From Flavisolibacter amylovorans (lineage in GTDB: Bacteria; Bacteroidota; Bacteroidia; Chitinophagales; Chitinophagaceae), in the NCBI RefSeq assembly GCF_039541815.1, contig NZ_BAABGY010000005.1, positions 1-64,000 of the forward strand: a DNA stretch of 64,000 bases, given 5' to 3'. The notes below the pieces were generated by a model, which was given only the letters and a program-made list of their open reading frames with translations, was not told the DNA's origin and did not search any database. Both the position numbers and the translations under genes were made by a program. Below, piece by piece: positions 24,737-33,248 of this stretch. Position 1 is the first letter of the stretch. Each line of letters opens with the position of its first letter.

Positions 24737-27559
24737 ATGGAGCAACACAACTCTACCCCGACCTTCCCTCTCCACCGTTTCTTCCTTTTTTGTCTCTTCT
24801 TCTCTTTTACCCTGACTACGTACGCTCAAAGCTCCCCTGGCAGCCATGGCCCCATGGCCGCCATAACAGCAACCAGCGCAATGCCCGTGGCAAACGCAGG
24901 TCCCGATAAGACCATCACCGCGCCCGCCAGCTCAGTCACCCTAGACGGGTCGGGCACCGATGCTGACGGCACCATCGTACGCTACCGGTGGAGCGATTAT
25001 GAGAACCCGAACCGCGCCACCTTCAGCAGCGACACCGTTGCCAACCCCACCGTAAGCGGGCTCATCCCCGGGCATTACGTCTTCTTTCTGACGGTCACCG
25101 ATAACGAAGGCAACGAGAGCGAGGCGGATGCCGTGTTCGTGACCGTAAACCCGCCCCCGACCACCGACCAGCACGTGAGCTCCTTCACCCTCGTAAACGC
25201 GGATACGGACCAGGACATCATGACGCTGACCGACGGCGCCACGCTCAACTACTATTCCCTGCCCACGCAACGGCTGAACATCCGGGCCAACACAGCGCCG
25301 GGTCCCGTGGGCAGCGTGGGCTTTAACCTGACGGGGGGCCAGACGAGAAATTATATCGAATCGACTGCGCCCTACGCGCTCTACGGCGATGCCGGCGGGA
25401 ACTACAACCCCTGGTCGCTCGGCCCCGGCTCCTACACGCTGAAGGCAACCTCCTACACCGGTGCGCACAGCTCCGGCACTGCCGGTGGCTCCCTCACCGT
25501 ACGCTTTACGATCATCAACCAGGGCGGTCCCAACCAGGCGCCTGTGGCCAACGCCGGGCTCGATTTCTCCACGTATACCGATAAGTCGCCCGCGCTGAGC
25601 GGATCCGGCAGGGATGCCGAAGGGCCCATTGCAAGCTGGCAATGGCGGCAGGTCAGTGGTCCCAACAACGCCACGTTCAGTAGTACTACGGTAGCGGTTC
25701 CGACCATCAGCGGACTCGCACAAGGCACCTACGTGTTCTCGCTGGTGGTAACCGATACCGCCGGCCTTCGGAGTACACCCGACGAGGTTAACGTAACCGT
25801 TTACGCAGCGCAGTCAACCGCACCATCCGTGAGCACCTTTACGCTGGTGAATGCCGACACGGAGCAGGACATCATGACCCTGAGCCACGGTGCGACCCTT
25901 GACCTGGCTACCCTGCCGACCCGGAACCTGAACATCCGCGCCAACACCGCGCCGGCAACGGTGGGCAGCGTCCGGTTCGTCCTCGGCGGGGCGCAATCGC
26001 ATTTCCCTACCGAGTCCGGGGCTCCGTATACCTTGTTCGGAGATGCGCAGGGTAACTACAACGCCTGGACGCCCGCAACCGGGGCCTATGAGCTGAAGGC
26101 AACCCCGTACACTGGCTCGGGTGGCGCAGGCACCGCGGGCACGGCGCTCACCGTGCACTTCAACGTCGTGGATGGCAGCGCTACCCACATCGTGACCAGC
26201 TTTACCCTGGTGAATGCAGATACGGAGCAGGACATCAGGACGCTGCAGACCGGCGATACGCTGAACCTCGCTACGTTGCCGACGCGCAACCTGAACATCC
26301 GTGCCAACGCCGGATCGGCCGCCGTGCGGAGCGTAGTCTTCAACCTGTTGGGTACACAGACCCGGTACTATACTGAATCGACGGCTCCCTTCACGCTCTT
26401 CGGTGATGTCGGGGGCAACTACCATGCGTGGACGCCGGTGCCGGGTCCCTATCACCTGAAAGCAACACCCTACAGCAGCACCGGCGGCTCGGGTACGGCA
26501 GGCTCCGCGTACACGGTAAACTTCATCGTAGTGGATGAAAGCAGTAACCAAGCGCCGGTAGCCGACGCGGGATCCGACAGGTCGCTGCAGCAGCCGAACA
26601 ATTCCACCACGCTGGCCGGGCGGGGCACCGACGCCGACGGCACCATAGCTGCCTACAACTGGACGCTGGTGAGCGGGCCGAATACGCCCACCTTCAACAG
26701 CAGCATGGCACAGCCCACGGTGAGTGGGATGGTCAACGGTACCTATGTGTTCGCGCTCGTGGTGACCGACGATAAAGGTGCGCAGAGCCAACCCGACGAG
26801 GTCACGGTGACGCTGAGCGGAACGGCCACGGCCACGCAGTCGATCAGCTCCTTCACGCTGGTGAATGCCGACACCGACCAGGATATCATGACACTGACCG
26901 ACGGCGCCACGCTGAACCTGGCAGCCCTGCCCACGCGCAACCTGAATATCCGCGCCAACACCGCGCCGTCGGTAGTCGGCAGTGTGATCCTGCGCCTCTC
27001 GGGCAGGATGGTGCGCACGGTTACGGAGTCCGGAGCCCCGTATGCCCTCTTTGCCGAAACGGGAGGCAACTATTCCGCGTGGACGCCTCTTACTGGTCCG
27101 TACTACCTTTCTGCAACGCCCTATACGAATTCCGGCGGCGCGGGCACGGCCGGTGCTTCCCTGAACATCAGCTTTAACGTGGTGGACCAGCCGGCCAGCA
27201 CAACGTCGACGGGCCGGCAAGCAGGCGCTGCTACGGCCGTTACCGAACGCGGGAAGGGGCCCGGCCGCAGCACGGCAGCAGGCGCTGCAGACGACTTCCG
27301 GCTCAAGGTGTTTCCGAATCCCTCGGCTACAGGCCGGGTAACGATCCAGATGGCAGGTGCGTGGAAGGAAACGGTCACCTATTCACTCTATACAGCCAAT
27401 GGCGTCCGGATCCTGTCGGGCCGGGCTGCCCTGCCTTCCGGCACCGCGCTGCTTCCGGTGGACCTCGGTGTGCATGGCCTGACCGGTGGTGCCTACCAAC
27501 TGGTGGTGGAGGACGGTACGCACCGGAAGACCGTCCGGGTACTGTTGTCGGGAAAATGA
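24737..27559 (+). CDS. PKD-repeat secreted protein with T9SS sorting domain
   Basis: The 940-residue protein has a signal peptide (cut after TTYAQ), then a mosaic: PKD domains near residues 50-140, 265-355 and 605-695 (PVANAGPDKT ... LDGSGTDADG type), and four copies of a separate module of about 110 residues beginning FTLVNADT(D/E)QDI near 148, 367, 487 and 703. The last 85 residues (LKVFPNPSATGRVTI ... VEDGTHRKTV) are a T9SS type A sorting tail. No catalytic domain is seen, so it is probably a surface adhesin or polysaccharide-binding scaffold. The start at 24737 is chosen for the signal peptide; an in-frame ATG 72 bases upstream would spoil it. Confidence 0.88.
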   Translation: MEQHNSTPTFPLHRFFLFCLFFSFTLTTYAQSSPGSHGPMAAITATSAMPVANAGPDKTITAPASSVTLDGSGTDADGTIVRYRWSDYENPNRATFSSDTVANPTVSGLIPGHYVFFLTVTDNEGNESEADAVFVTVNPPPTTDQHVSSFTLVNADTDQDIMTLTDGATLNYYSLPTQRLNIRANTAPGPVGSVGFNLTGGQTRNYIESTAPYALYGDAGGNYNPWSLGPGSYTLKATSYTGAHSSGTAGGSLTVRFTIINQGGPNQAPVANAGLDFSTYTDKSPALSGSGRDAEGPIASWQWRQVSGPNNATFSSTTVAVPTISGLAQGTYVFSLVVTDTAGLRSTPDEVNVTVYAAQSTAPSVSTFTLVNADTEQDIMTLSHGATLDLATLPTRNLNIRANTAPATVGSVRFVLGGAQSHFPTESGAPYTLFGDAQGNYNAWTPATGAYELKATPYTGSGGAGTAGTALTVHFNVVDGSATHIVTSFTLVNADTEQDIRTLQTGDTLNLATLPTRNLNIRANAGSAAVRSVVFNLLGTQTRYYTESTAPFTLFGDVGGNYHAWTPVPGPYHLKATPYSSTGGSGTAGSAYTVNFIVVDESSNQAPVADAGSDRSLQQPNNSTTLAGRGTDADGTIAAYNWTLVSGPNTPTFNSSMAQPTVSGMVNGTYVFALVVTDDKGAQSQPDEVTVTLSGTATATQSISSFTLVNADTDQDIMTLTDGATLNLAALPTRNLNIRANTAPSVVGSVILRLSGRMVRTVTESGAPYALFAETGGNYSAWTPLTGPYYLSATPYTNSGGAGTAGASLNISFNVVDQPASTTSTGRQAGAATAVTERGKGPGRSTAAGAADDFRLKVFPNPSATGRVTIQMAGAWKETVTYSLYTANGVRILSGRAALPSGTALLPVDLGVHGLTGGAYQLVVEDGTHRKTVRVLLSGK

Positions 27560-27598
27560 TGGACGCAGTACACACAGGCCCGTACAGCCGGCTTACAC

Positions 27599-27631
27599 TG
27601 AAAATGGGTGCCTCAAAGGCACCCATTTTCA
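27599..27631 (+). terminator. Terminator after the PKD protein gene
   Basis: TGAAAATGGGTGCCT pairs perfectly with its complement across a 3-base loop. It has A and T runs on both sides and can act in both directions, also for the minus-strand gene at 27672. Confidence 0.85.
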
Positions 27632-27671
27632 TGAGCAGAAGCGCCGGGTATTTCGTGCAGGTGCAGCGAGC

Positions 27672-28067
27672 TTACCTGGCCGCCTTGTCGAAGTCGAGGG
27701 GGCGCTGGCGGGCCTGGAAAGCGGCGCGGTCGCCGCAGGAGCCGATGTAGCGGGCGCTGCCAACGCCGGGGATGGGCCCGAACACGCCGCCGGGCAGGAT
27801 CATACTTGCCGTAACGCCTTCCTCCTTGCCGAAGCTTTTGGAGGTCATGTTGTACATCCGTACCATCACCACGATCGGGACGACCGGAGGATCATCGGCA
27901 GGAGCCGGCACCAGGGCTTGCCGCCGGCCGGGAGCGGCACGATGATTTTTATCGATCGGGATGATGGGGGGGCAGCCGGGTTGCCTGGCTTGCCCGGACA
28001 CCTGCGACCTGGCGGCCAGGAAGAGCAGCACAAAGGCGAGAGCAGGAACAACCAGGCGGAAGATCAT
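27672..28067 (-). CDS. Small secreted hypothetical protein
   Basis: The predicted product of 131 residues starts with a hydrophobic signal (MIFRLVVPALAFVLLFLAARS), then a proline-rich stretch (CPPIIPIDKN, PAPADDPPVVPIVV) and a C-terminal part with GVFGPIPGVGSARYIGSCGD. It has two cysteines that could pair. No family is recognised. The frame ends 41 bases before the shared terminator, which would serve it. The signal peptide and the absence of a competing frame support it, but the composition is unusual and no promoter was found, so it could be spurious. Confidence 0.5.
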   Translation of the reverse strand: MIFRLVVPALAFVLLFLAARSQVSGQARQPGCPPIIPIDKNHRAAPGRRQALVPAPADDPPVVPIVVMVRMYNMTSKSFGKEEGVTASMILPGGVFGPIPGVGSARYIGSCGDRAAFQARQRPLDFDKAAR

Positions 28068-28195
28068 CAGCTTCTGTTTTTGGTTGCCTTGATTTCTTCA
28101 AAGAACCGGACTGCCCCATGTGGAACTACGGAAATCCTATTGATTTATCTTCCGGATGAGCTATGTACTCGATGTCGGATCAATATCTTCGCTCC

Positions 28196-29248
28196 ATGAA
28201 AGGATTCATCGGATTTCTGGCCATGATGACGCTGCTTTCGTGCAACGGGCAGTCGAACGGCGACAAGGGGAATGCGGCTGCGGCCGACAGTACGAAAAAG
28301 ACGGGCGCAGCAGCCACCGCCGCTGCAACGCCCGGGGCACCTGCCGGCAGCGGCGGCACACTCGATACGGCGCGTTACGACTACCTCCTGAAGTATATGG
28401 CCAATGGCGATACCACGGGCCGTTGGCCGGTGAAGGGGCCCTACCCGCTGCCGGGTGCGATCCTGCCCTTCTACCGCCCCATCGCCTACTACGGCAACCT
28501 GTATTCCAACCGGATGGGCGCCCTCGGTAAGTGGCCGAAAGCGGAGATGATCCCGAAGCTCCTCGAAGAGACCCGGCTCTGGAACGAGGCCGATACGGTC
28601 ATCAAGTCGATTCCCTGCCTGCACTATATCGCTGTAACCGCGCAGGGTGCGCCCGGCAAGGACGGCATGTACCGCTACCGGATGCCGCACCACCAAATCG
28701 ACACCATCCTGAACTGGGCCAAGGAGATCAACGCCATCGTATTCATCGACGTGCAGATCGGCCTTTCGACGTTCGAGAAAGAGATCCCGCTGTTCGAGAA
28801 ATACCTGTCACTGCCCAACGTGCACCTCGGCATCGACCCTGAGTTCGCGATGAACGGCAAGGGCGGCAAGAAGCCCGGCTCCGTGATCGGTACGGTGACC
28901 GCTTCCGAGGTGAACTACGTGTCGGGGTACCTCGCCGACCTCGTGAAGAAGCACAACCTGCCCCCCAAGATGTTCATGGTGCACCGCTTTACCAAAGGCA
29001 TGGTGCAGAACTATAAGGACATCACCCTGCGCCCCGAGGTGCAGATCATCATGGACATGGACGGCTGGGGTCCCCCGGACCTGAAGAAAGGCACTTACCG
29101 CTACTGGATCAACGAGCAGCCGGTGCAGTTCACGGGTTTCAAGCTGTTCTACGTGAACGATACGGAGAAGTCGAACCAGAAGGAGATGATGAGTCGCGAG
29201 ACGATCCTGGGACTGAAGCCGAAGCCCGTATATATACAGTATCAGTAA
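28196..29248 (+). CDS. Lipoprotein with TIM-barrel-like domain, unknown function
   Basis: The 350-residue product has a lipoprotein signal (MKGFIGFLAMMTLLSC, Cys 16) and an alanine/threonine-rich linker to about residue 55. The rest resembles a family of secreted TIM-barrel-like proteins also seen in Actinobacteria: AIVFIDVQIGLSTFEKE, then NVHLGIDPEFAM, then a VHRFTKGM segment and IMDMDGWG near the end. These acidic motifs at strand ends look like an active site, but the reaction is unknown. The start at 28196 is preferred over 28163 because it puts the lipobox at a normal distance. It is monocistronic with its own terminator. Confidence 0.75.
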   Translation: MKGFIGFLAMMTLLSCNGQSNGDKGNAAAADSTKKTGAAATAAATPGAPAGSGGTLDTARYDYLLKYMANGDTTGRWPVKGPYPLPGAILPFYRPIAYYGNLYSNRMGALGKWPKAEMIPKLLEETRLWNEADTVIKSIPCLHYIAVTAQGAPGKDGMYRYRMPHHQIDTILNWAKEINAIVFIDVQIGLSTFEKEIPLFEKYLSLPNVHLGIDPEFAMNGKGGKKPGSVIGTVTASEVNYVSGYLADLVKKHNLPPKMFMVHRFTKGMVQNYKDITLRPEVQIIMDMDGWGPPDLKKGTYRYWINEQPVQFTGFKLFYVNDTEKSNQKEMMSRETILGLKPKPVYIQYQ

Positions 29249-29255
29249 GAAGTTG

Positions 29256-29285
29256 AAAAGCCCCGGTTGAAGCCGGGGCTTTTTA
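29256..29285 (+). terminator. Terminator after the TIM-barrel lipoprotein gene
   Basis: AAAAGCCCCGG and CCGGGGCTTTT form an 11-bp stem with a 6-base loop and a T tail, 8 bases after the stop codon. Confidence 0.92.
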
Positions 29286-29289
29286 TTGC

Positions 29290-29317
29290 AGATTTGTGAT
29301 TTGTGATTTCAGATTTC
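29290..29317. repeat. AGATTTG heptamer tandem array
   Basis: Four in-register 7-base units (AGATTTG TGATTTG, then TGATTTC and AGATTTC), a variant of the AGATCTC family, starting just after the terminator T run. Confidence 0.85.
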
Positions 29318-29364
29318 CCGGGGGCAGCGTCACCGCCAGGGCTCCCGCTTGCCTGGGATAACAG

Positions 29365-29399
29365 GTGAACAAGGAATAAGGAACAGGGAACAACGAACG
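29365..29399. repeat. AGGAACA heptamer tandem array
   Basis: Five 7-base units in register (for example AGGAATA AGGAACA). The same family recurs at 48875, 51952 (other strand) and 55113. Confidence 0.88.
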
Positions 29400-29674
29400 G
29401 TTGGCCTTGGCCACCCAGCGTTTCAACCGTGGAATACCGAGTGTCGAAATAACGACCCGCAATCCTGTGTCTGTTATCTTGGGCAGCGCGCTGATTGTAA
29501 GCACACATGAGAGAAGGAACGCCGATGATACGGATTTGATACGATTACCGCGGATCGTTGCTTACAGCGCTATGGGCTTCACATCGGTACACCGCGCACG
29601 CGTATGGTCTTCCGGTACGATCAAGTATGCTGCACCGAAACGACCCCTTACCAATCGACCAATCGACAAATAAA

Positions 29675-30034
29675 CTACTCGCCCGACTTCATCTTGATGA
29701 TCACGAAACCGATGATGGCAAGCAGGAGGATGAGGGCGATGGTGATGAGGAGCCAGGGCTCCAGTTGCAGGGGTGCCTTGCGGCGAGCCTGCCGCTTTTC
29801 GGTTTTCTTCCGCAGGTCGCGGTTGAGGCCTTCCACGAGGCCCGCGATCTTTTTCTGGTCGGGGAGGGCCTGCAGGCCTTCGAGCGCTTCGGCTTCGAAG
29901 TCGTTGTCGAGGAGCTGCGCCTCCAGCTCCTGCTGCTGCTCGGGCGCCAGATGCCCCTCAAGGTAGCGCAGGAGCTCCTCCTGGTCGACCTCGGAATGCA
30001 GGTTGGATAATATGTCCTTGAGGCGCTCGTTCAT
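29675..30034 (-). CDS. Membrane-anchored partner of the ECF sigma factor (anti-sigma-like)
   Basis: The 119-residue protein has an acidic N-terminal helix with NERLKDILSNLHSEVDQEELLRYLEGHL, a Glu/Gln-rich middle, a basic stretch (RKKTEKRQARRK) and one C-terminal membrane helix (WLLITIALILLLAIIGFVII). It overlaps the upstream ECF sigma gene by 4 bases (ATGA), a layout typical of sigma/anti-sigma pairs. It lacks the HxxxCxxC zinc motif, so an anti-sigma role is inferred from gene order and topology only. Confidence 0.75.
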   Translation of the reverse strand: MNERLKDILSNLHSEVDQEELLRYLEGHLAPEQQQELEAQLLDNDFEAEALEGLQALPDQKKIAGLVEGLNRDLRKKTEKRQARRKAPLQLEPWLLITIALILLLAIIGFVIIKMKSGE

Positions 30035-30579
30035 TTCGTGTGTTCTTTCAGCTTGCGCTCCAGCAGGATGCGGAGGTTGCGCTTGCCGTTCTGAATATAG
30101 CTCTTGACCTGCATCAGCGAGTAACCCGTAAGGTCGCTCACCTGCTGGTAGCTTTTCTTTTCCAGGTAAAACAAAGTTACGCACTGTTGCTGCTCCGGCC
30201 CCAGTTCGGCAAGGGCCTGTCCGAGGTAGCGGTAGGTCTGCTCGTTCTCAAGCAGTTCCTCGCGCCGGTCCTCGGGTGCGGCAAAGGCATGGTTGTCGAT
30301 GTCCTGCATCCGCTTGCCCTGCTGACTCCGGAGCTTCATCAGGCAATGGTTCTTGGCCACCATGTAGAGCCAGGACTTGAAGAATTCTATCTTGAAGCGG
30401 CCTGCCTCTGTCAGTACCTTGAGGAATACCTGCTGCACGGCGTCGCGGGCCTCGTGCTCGTCTTTCAGGTATTTCATGCATACGCCGAGCAGGAGCAGCG
30501 TATAGCGCTCGAGCAGGTGCCCCAGCCATTGCTGGTCGCCGGTCGCGTAGTAGCGGGCGAGCAGGTCGGCATCGGTCAT
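30031..30579 (-). CDS. ECF-type RNA polymerase sigma factor
   Basis: The protein of about 182 residues has region 2 (LLARYYATGDQQWLGHLLERY ... FFKSWLYMVAKNHCLMKLR) and region 4 (LGPEQQQCVTLFYLEKKSYQQVSDLTGYSLMQVKSYIQNGKRNLR), the helix-turn-helix that reads the -35 region. Region 3 is absent, as in extracytoplasmic function sigma factors. An alternative start at 30642 adds 21 residues; 30579 is preferred because the added segment is not sigma-like. It overlaps the next gene, a one-helix membrane protein, by 4 bases. The downstream genes of its regulon cannot be told from this window. Confidence 0.92.
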   Translation of the reverse strand: MTDADLLARYYATGDQQWLGHLLERYTLLLLGVCMKYLKDEHEARDAVQQVFLKVLTEAGRFKIEFFKSWLYMVAKNHCLMKLRSQQGKRMQDIDNHAFAAPEDRREELLENEQTYRYLGQALAELGPEQQQCVTLFYLEKKSYQQVSDLTGYSLMQVKSYIQNGKRNLRILLERKLKEHTK

Positions 30580-30671
30580 ATCGTGAAGGCGTGCAGGGGT
30601 CACAGGGTACTCCGGGAGTATTTGGCTGCTGCTAAGATGCACCGATTGCTACATTGCACAAAAAAGCATTC

Positions 30672-31439
30672 ATGGAATTTGCATTTTGTGCGGTGCCGGT
30701 AGCCCCGGTGCGCGGCGAGGCGGCCCACCGGGGCGAGCTCGTGAGCCAGCTGCTGTTCGGCGAGCCCGTGCAGGTGCTGGAGGAAGCTGCCGAGTGGCGG
30801 CGCATACGTGGGTTGATCGACGGCTACGAGGGTTGGGTCACGGCGCTGCAGCTGACGGCGACCGACGAGGCCCTGGCACGCCTGCAGCCGGCGTATGTCT
30901 GCAGCGATCCGCTGAACCCGCTCACCGGCCCCGACGGGCTCTATAACCTGCCGATGGGCGCCTTCCTGCCCGGCTACGATCCCGAAACGCGGCTGCTCTG
31001 GGACGGCGAGCACAAGTACCACGGCCTCCTGCGCGACCGCCGCGACCCCTTCGACGCCGACCTGCTGTGGCGCACGGCGCATGCATTCCGGAACGCCCCC
31101 TATCTCTGGGGCGGCAAGACGGTGCTGGGCGTCGACTGCAGCGGCTTTGTGCAGACTGTGTTCCGCTTGTGCGGCATCGGGCTGTTGCGTGATGCGTACC
31201 AGCAGGCGGAGCAGGGGCAACCCGTTTCAAGCGTAGAGGAAGCCCGCTTCGGCGACCTGGCCTTTTTTCACAACGAGAAGGGCCGCGTGACGCATGTGGG
31301 CATCGTGCTGGGTGAGGGCGGGATCATCCATGCTGCGGGCAAGGTGCGCGTCGACGAGTTGCGACAGGAAGGCATCGTGCGCCGCGCGGATGGCGTCCAA
31401 ACGCACCCGCTGCATTCCATCCGGCGGGTGTTGGGCTAA
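30672..31439 (+). CDS. NlpC/P60 family cysteine peptidase (C40)
   Basis: The 255-residue protein has an N-terminal SH3-like half (AVPVAPVRGEA ... EWRRIRGLIDGYEGWV) and a C-terminal NlpC/P60 domain with catalytic Cys156 (VDCSGFV), His208 (THVGIVL) and His220 (IIHAAG). This is the bacterial dipeptidyl-peptidase type that cleaves gamma-D-Glu-diamino acid bonds in peptidoglycan fragments. No signal peptide is visible, so it may recycle muropeptides inside the cell. The start at 30672 matches the usual N-terminus of the family; an ATG 18 bases earlier is possible. It is divergent from the ECF sigma gene. Confidence 0.93.
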   Translation: MEFAFCAVPVAPVRGEAAHRGELVSQLLFGEPVQVLEEAAEWRRIRGLIDGYEGWVTALQLTATDEALARLQPAYVCSDPLNPLTGPDGLYNLPMGAFLPGYDPETRLLWDGEHKYHGLLRDRRDPFDADLLWRTAHAFRNAPYLWGGKTVLGVDCSGFVQTVFRLCGIGLLRDAYQQAEQGQPVSSVEEARFGDLAFFHNEKGRVTHVGIVLGEGGIIHAAGKVRVDELRQEGIVRRADGVQTHPLHSIRRVLG

Positions 31440-31497
31440 AGTATGGTTCGGTATTCGTGCCTATTGCCGGCGAAGGGCTTACCGGTCCGCCAACGGG

Positions 31498-32079
31498 TCA
31501 GGGGAGCGCATTGTATTGATATTCGAGCGACAGGAACCAATCGTCACGGAGATTCTTCCCGAACCGGATGCGTAGATGCGGATCGGCGTGGTCCCGGTCG
31601 TTGATGGTATACACACGCACCTGGCCAGCGGTGCCGGAAGTCTGCTCCCGCCAGATACTGTTGGCTAAAAACGGCTGAACGATCTCCTTGCAATACCGCT
31701 TCCACTGTTTCCAGGTAAAGTCTTTCCCGGGAGCGCTGTATTCCTGGATATAGGTGTAATAGGAGCTTGTCAGCACCGTGGCACCGGTACTTATGTTCTT
31801 ATGGTAAGTGTTCACCCGGCCAAAAAGCAGGGTAGCAGTGTCTGCACCTTCGATCATTCGTGGATTGTGAAAGCGTCCGCGGAACAGCCAGTTCGGCGCG
31901 GGTACAGGCGAAGGCACCACGGCAGGGGCGGCATTGAGTTGCTTCACCCACTCCTGCGGGTCAGTTCCCTCCGGCAGCAGGTGGAAATACCGGCGGGCAA
32001 CGGCGTCTAGCCCGGGGCTCAGCTGCGCATGGCCGGCGGTGCAATAGCAAAGCGCGATCAGTAATAATACAGGCTTCAT
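31498..32079 (-). CDS. Secreted hypothetical protein, paralogue of the next gene
   Basis: The 193-residue product has a signal peptide (MKPVLLLIALCYCTAGHAQ). It shares with the protein encoded at 32115-32705 the segment STGATxxxxSYxxxIQxY followed by DFTWKQWKRYCKEIV and a C-terminal IRFG...DDWFLSLEY strand. No known domain is recognised. The gene follows its paralogue after 35 bases on the same strand, so they are probably co-transcribed and arose by tandem duplication. Its composition and length differ mainly in the N-terminal third. Confidence 0.75.
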   Translation of the reverse strand: MKPVLLLIALCYCTAGHAQLSPGLDAVARRYFHLLPEGTDPQEWVKQLNAAPAVVPSPVPAPNWLFRGRFHNPRMIEGADTATLLFGRVNTYHKNISTGATVLTSSYYTYIQEYSAPGKDFTWKQWKRYCKEIVQPFLANSIWREQTSGTAGQVRVYTINDRDHADPHLRIRFGKNLRDDWFLSLEYQYNALP

Positions 32080-32114
32080 CAGGATCAGGATCTTTATTGA
32101 CGGTGAATCTTCAT

Positions 32115-32705
32115 TTAAGGTTGTTGTACCGGCGGCTCGTGCATCAGCTCGATCAGGAAGAACCAGTGATCACTGTGCGCGGCCTCTCCAAAACGGATGT
32201 TAATGTCGTTGGTGCGAAACTCACGGTCCGAGAAGGTAAAGCCGCGCACCTTCAGGTCGGTGATCAGGTTCAGGTCTTTCCGATTGGTAACGCTCCCCAG
32301 GTCGCGCACGATGGTCATGCAGCGGTCTTTCCATTCCTTCCAGGTGAACCGGTCTTTCGGAACGCGGTAGACCTGAATGAGTGAGTTGTAGCTCGTGCCA
32401 CGGTAGGTAGCACCGGTGCTTCGGTTCTTCCAATAGGTTCCGTTGCGGCCATATTGAATACCCGCCGAATCTGCTTCCGGAAACAGGCGGTTGGACCGGA
32501 AGCGCGCCCGGAAACGCTCAGCGCTTTCCTTGGGATCCACGATCAGCGAGGTGTCGGCGGCAAGCTCCTGCAGGAAGGCCGTTGTGGTCTTACCGTAGGG
32601 AAGTGCGATGAAGTAGCGGAGTGCGGCGCTGGCGAGCTGCTGGCTTGGCTGAGCGTAGGTCACTCCGGACCAGAGCAGGATACAGGCGGTCAGTAATTTT
32701 TTCAT
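32115..32705 (-). CDS. Secreted hypothetical protein, tandem paralogue
   Basis: The 196-residue product has a signal peptide (MKKLLTACILLWSGVTYAQ). It contains YWKNRSTGATYRGTSYNSLIQVY, then RFTWKEWKDRCMTIV and a final NIRFGEA...HWFFLIELM, all matching its neighbour downstream. It has one or two cysteines and a pattern of tryptophan and aromatic residues, suggesting a small beta-rich secreted fold. Function is unknown. The start at 32705 is set by the signal peptide. Confidence 0.75.
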   Translation of the reverse strand: MKKLLTACILLWSGVTYAQPSQQLASAALRYFIALPYGKTTTAFLQELAADTSLIVDPKESAERFRARFRSNRLFPEADSAGIQYGRNGTYWKNRSTGATYRGTSYNSLIQVYRVPKDRFTWKEWKDRCMTIVRDLGSVTNRKDLNLITDLKVRGFTFSDREFRTNDINIRFGEAAHSDHWFFLIELMHEPPVQQP

Positions 32706-32746
32706 GGCGTCAGTTTTGGTGCGGAGGTGCGCAGCGGGAAGGTAAT

Positions 32747-32772
32747 AAAAAACTCCCGCCGGTGGGCGGGAG
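32747..32772 (-). terminator. Terminator of the crcB-ppa operon
   Basis: CTCCCGCC (32753-32760) pairs with GGCGGGAG (32765-32772); on the minus strand it is followed by six T residues. It lies about 29 bases beyond the TauE gene. Confidence 0.88.
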
Positions 32773-32800
32773 CAAACAGATAAGCGGGGGAGCAAAGGGG

Positions 32801-33232
32801 TCAGACCTTTTTTTCGATAGCCTCAACCGGCGCCGTATTCCGAGCGGCCGTTTCCTTGATCTTCTTGTCGAGGAACAGCATCTTGAACGCGGTCAGGATC
32901 AGTACGGCGGCGAAGATCTTCTTGACGGTGTCCTGGGGCAGGCTGAGGGCGATGCGGCTCCCGAGAAAGCCGCCGACCACGAAGCCCGCGGCCACGAGCC
33001 ACACGGCCTGCATATTAAGCTCTCCGGCCTTGTGGTATTGCCATACGGCCAGTATTCCTACGGGCAGCAGCAGGATGCCGAGCGAGGTGCCCTGGGCCAT
33101 CTTCTGGGAGTAGCCCATGAAGTACACGAGCGCCGGAACGATCACGATGCCGCCGCCGATGCCGACGAGGCCGCCAAGCATGCCGGCCACGAGTCCTACG
33201 GCCAGAAGGGCCAGAACGATCTCAAAGTTCAT
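32801..33232 (-). CDS. TauE/SafE-family membrane protein, half-length
   Basis: The 143-residue protein has four membrane helices and the glycine-rich signature GLVGIGGGIVIVPALVYFMG at residues about 20-40, as in TauE/SafE anion exporters. Full-length members have about 250 residues and two such halves, so this single-half form would have to dimerise; half-size members are common in Bacteroidota. The substrate is unknown; family members move sulphite, sulphoacetate or similar anions. It follows ppa after 16 bases and is the last gene of a four-gene operon that ends in a strong terminator. Confidence 0.88.
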   Translation of the reverse strand: MNFEIVLALLAVGLVAGMLGGLVGIGGGIVIVPALVYFMGYSQKMAQGTSLGILLLPVGILAVWQYHKAGELNMQAVWLVAAGFVVGGFLGSRIALSLPQDTVKKIFAAVLILTAFKMLFLDKKIKETAARNTAPVEAIEKKV

Positions 33233-33248
33233 GGGTCGTTTTTTTTGA

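Larger units (their letters stand above)
29249..29674. other. Intergenic region with terminator and several repeat families
   Basis: Contents in order: terminator 29256-29285, AGATTTG heptamers 29290-29317, AGGAACA heptamers 29365-29399, a loose 10-11 base repeat GATACGGATTT GATACGATT around 29530-29560, and two copies of CAATCGAC at about 29656-29671. No gene is seen. Confidence 0.7.
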
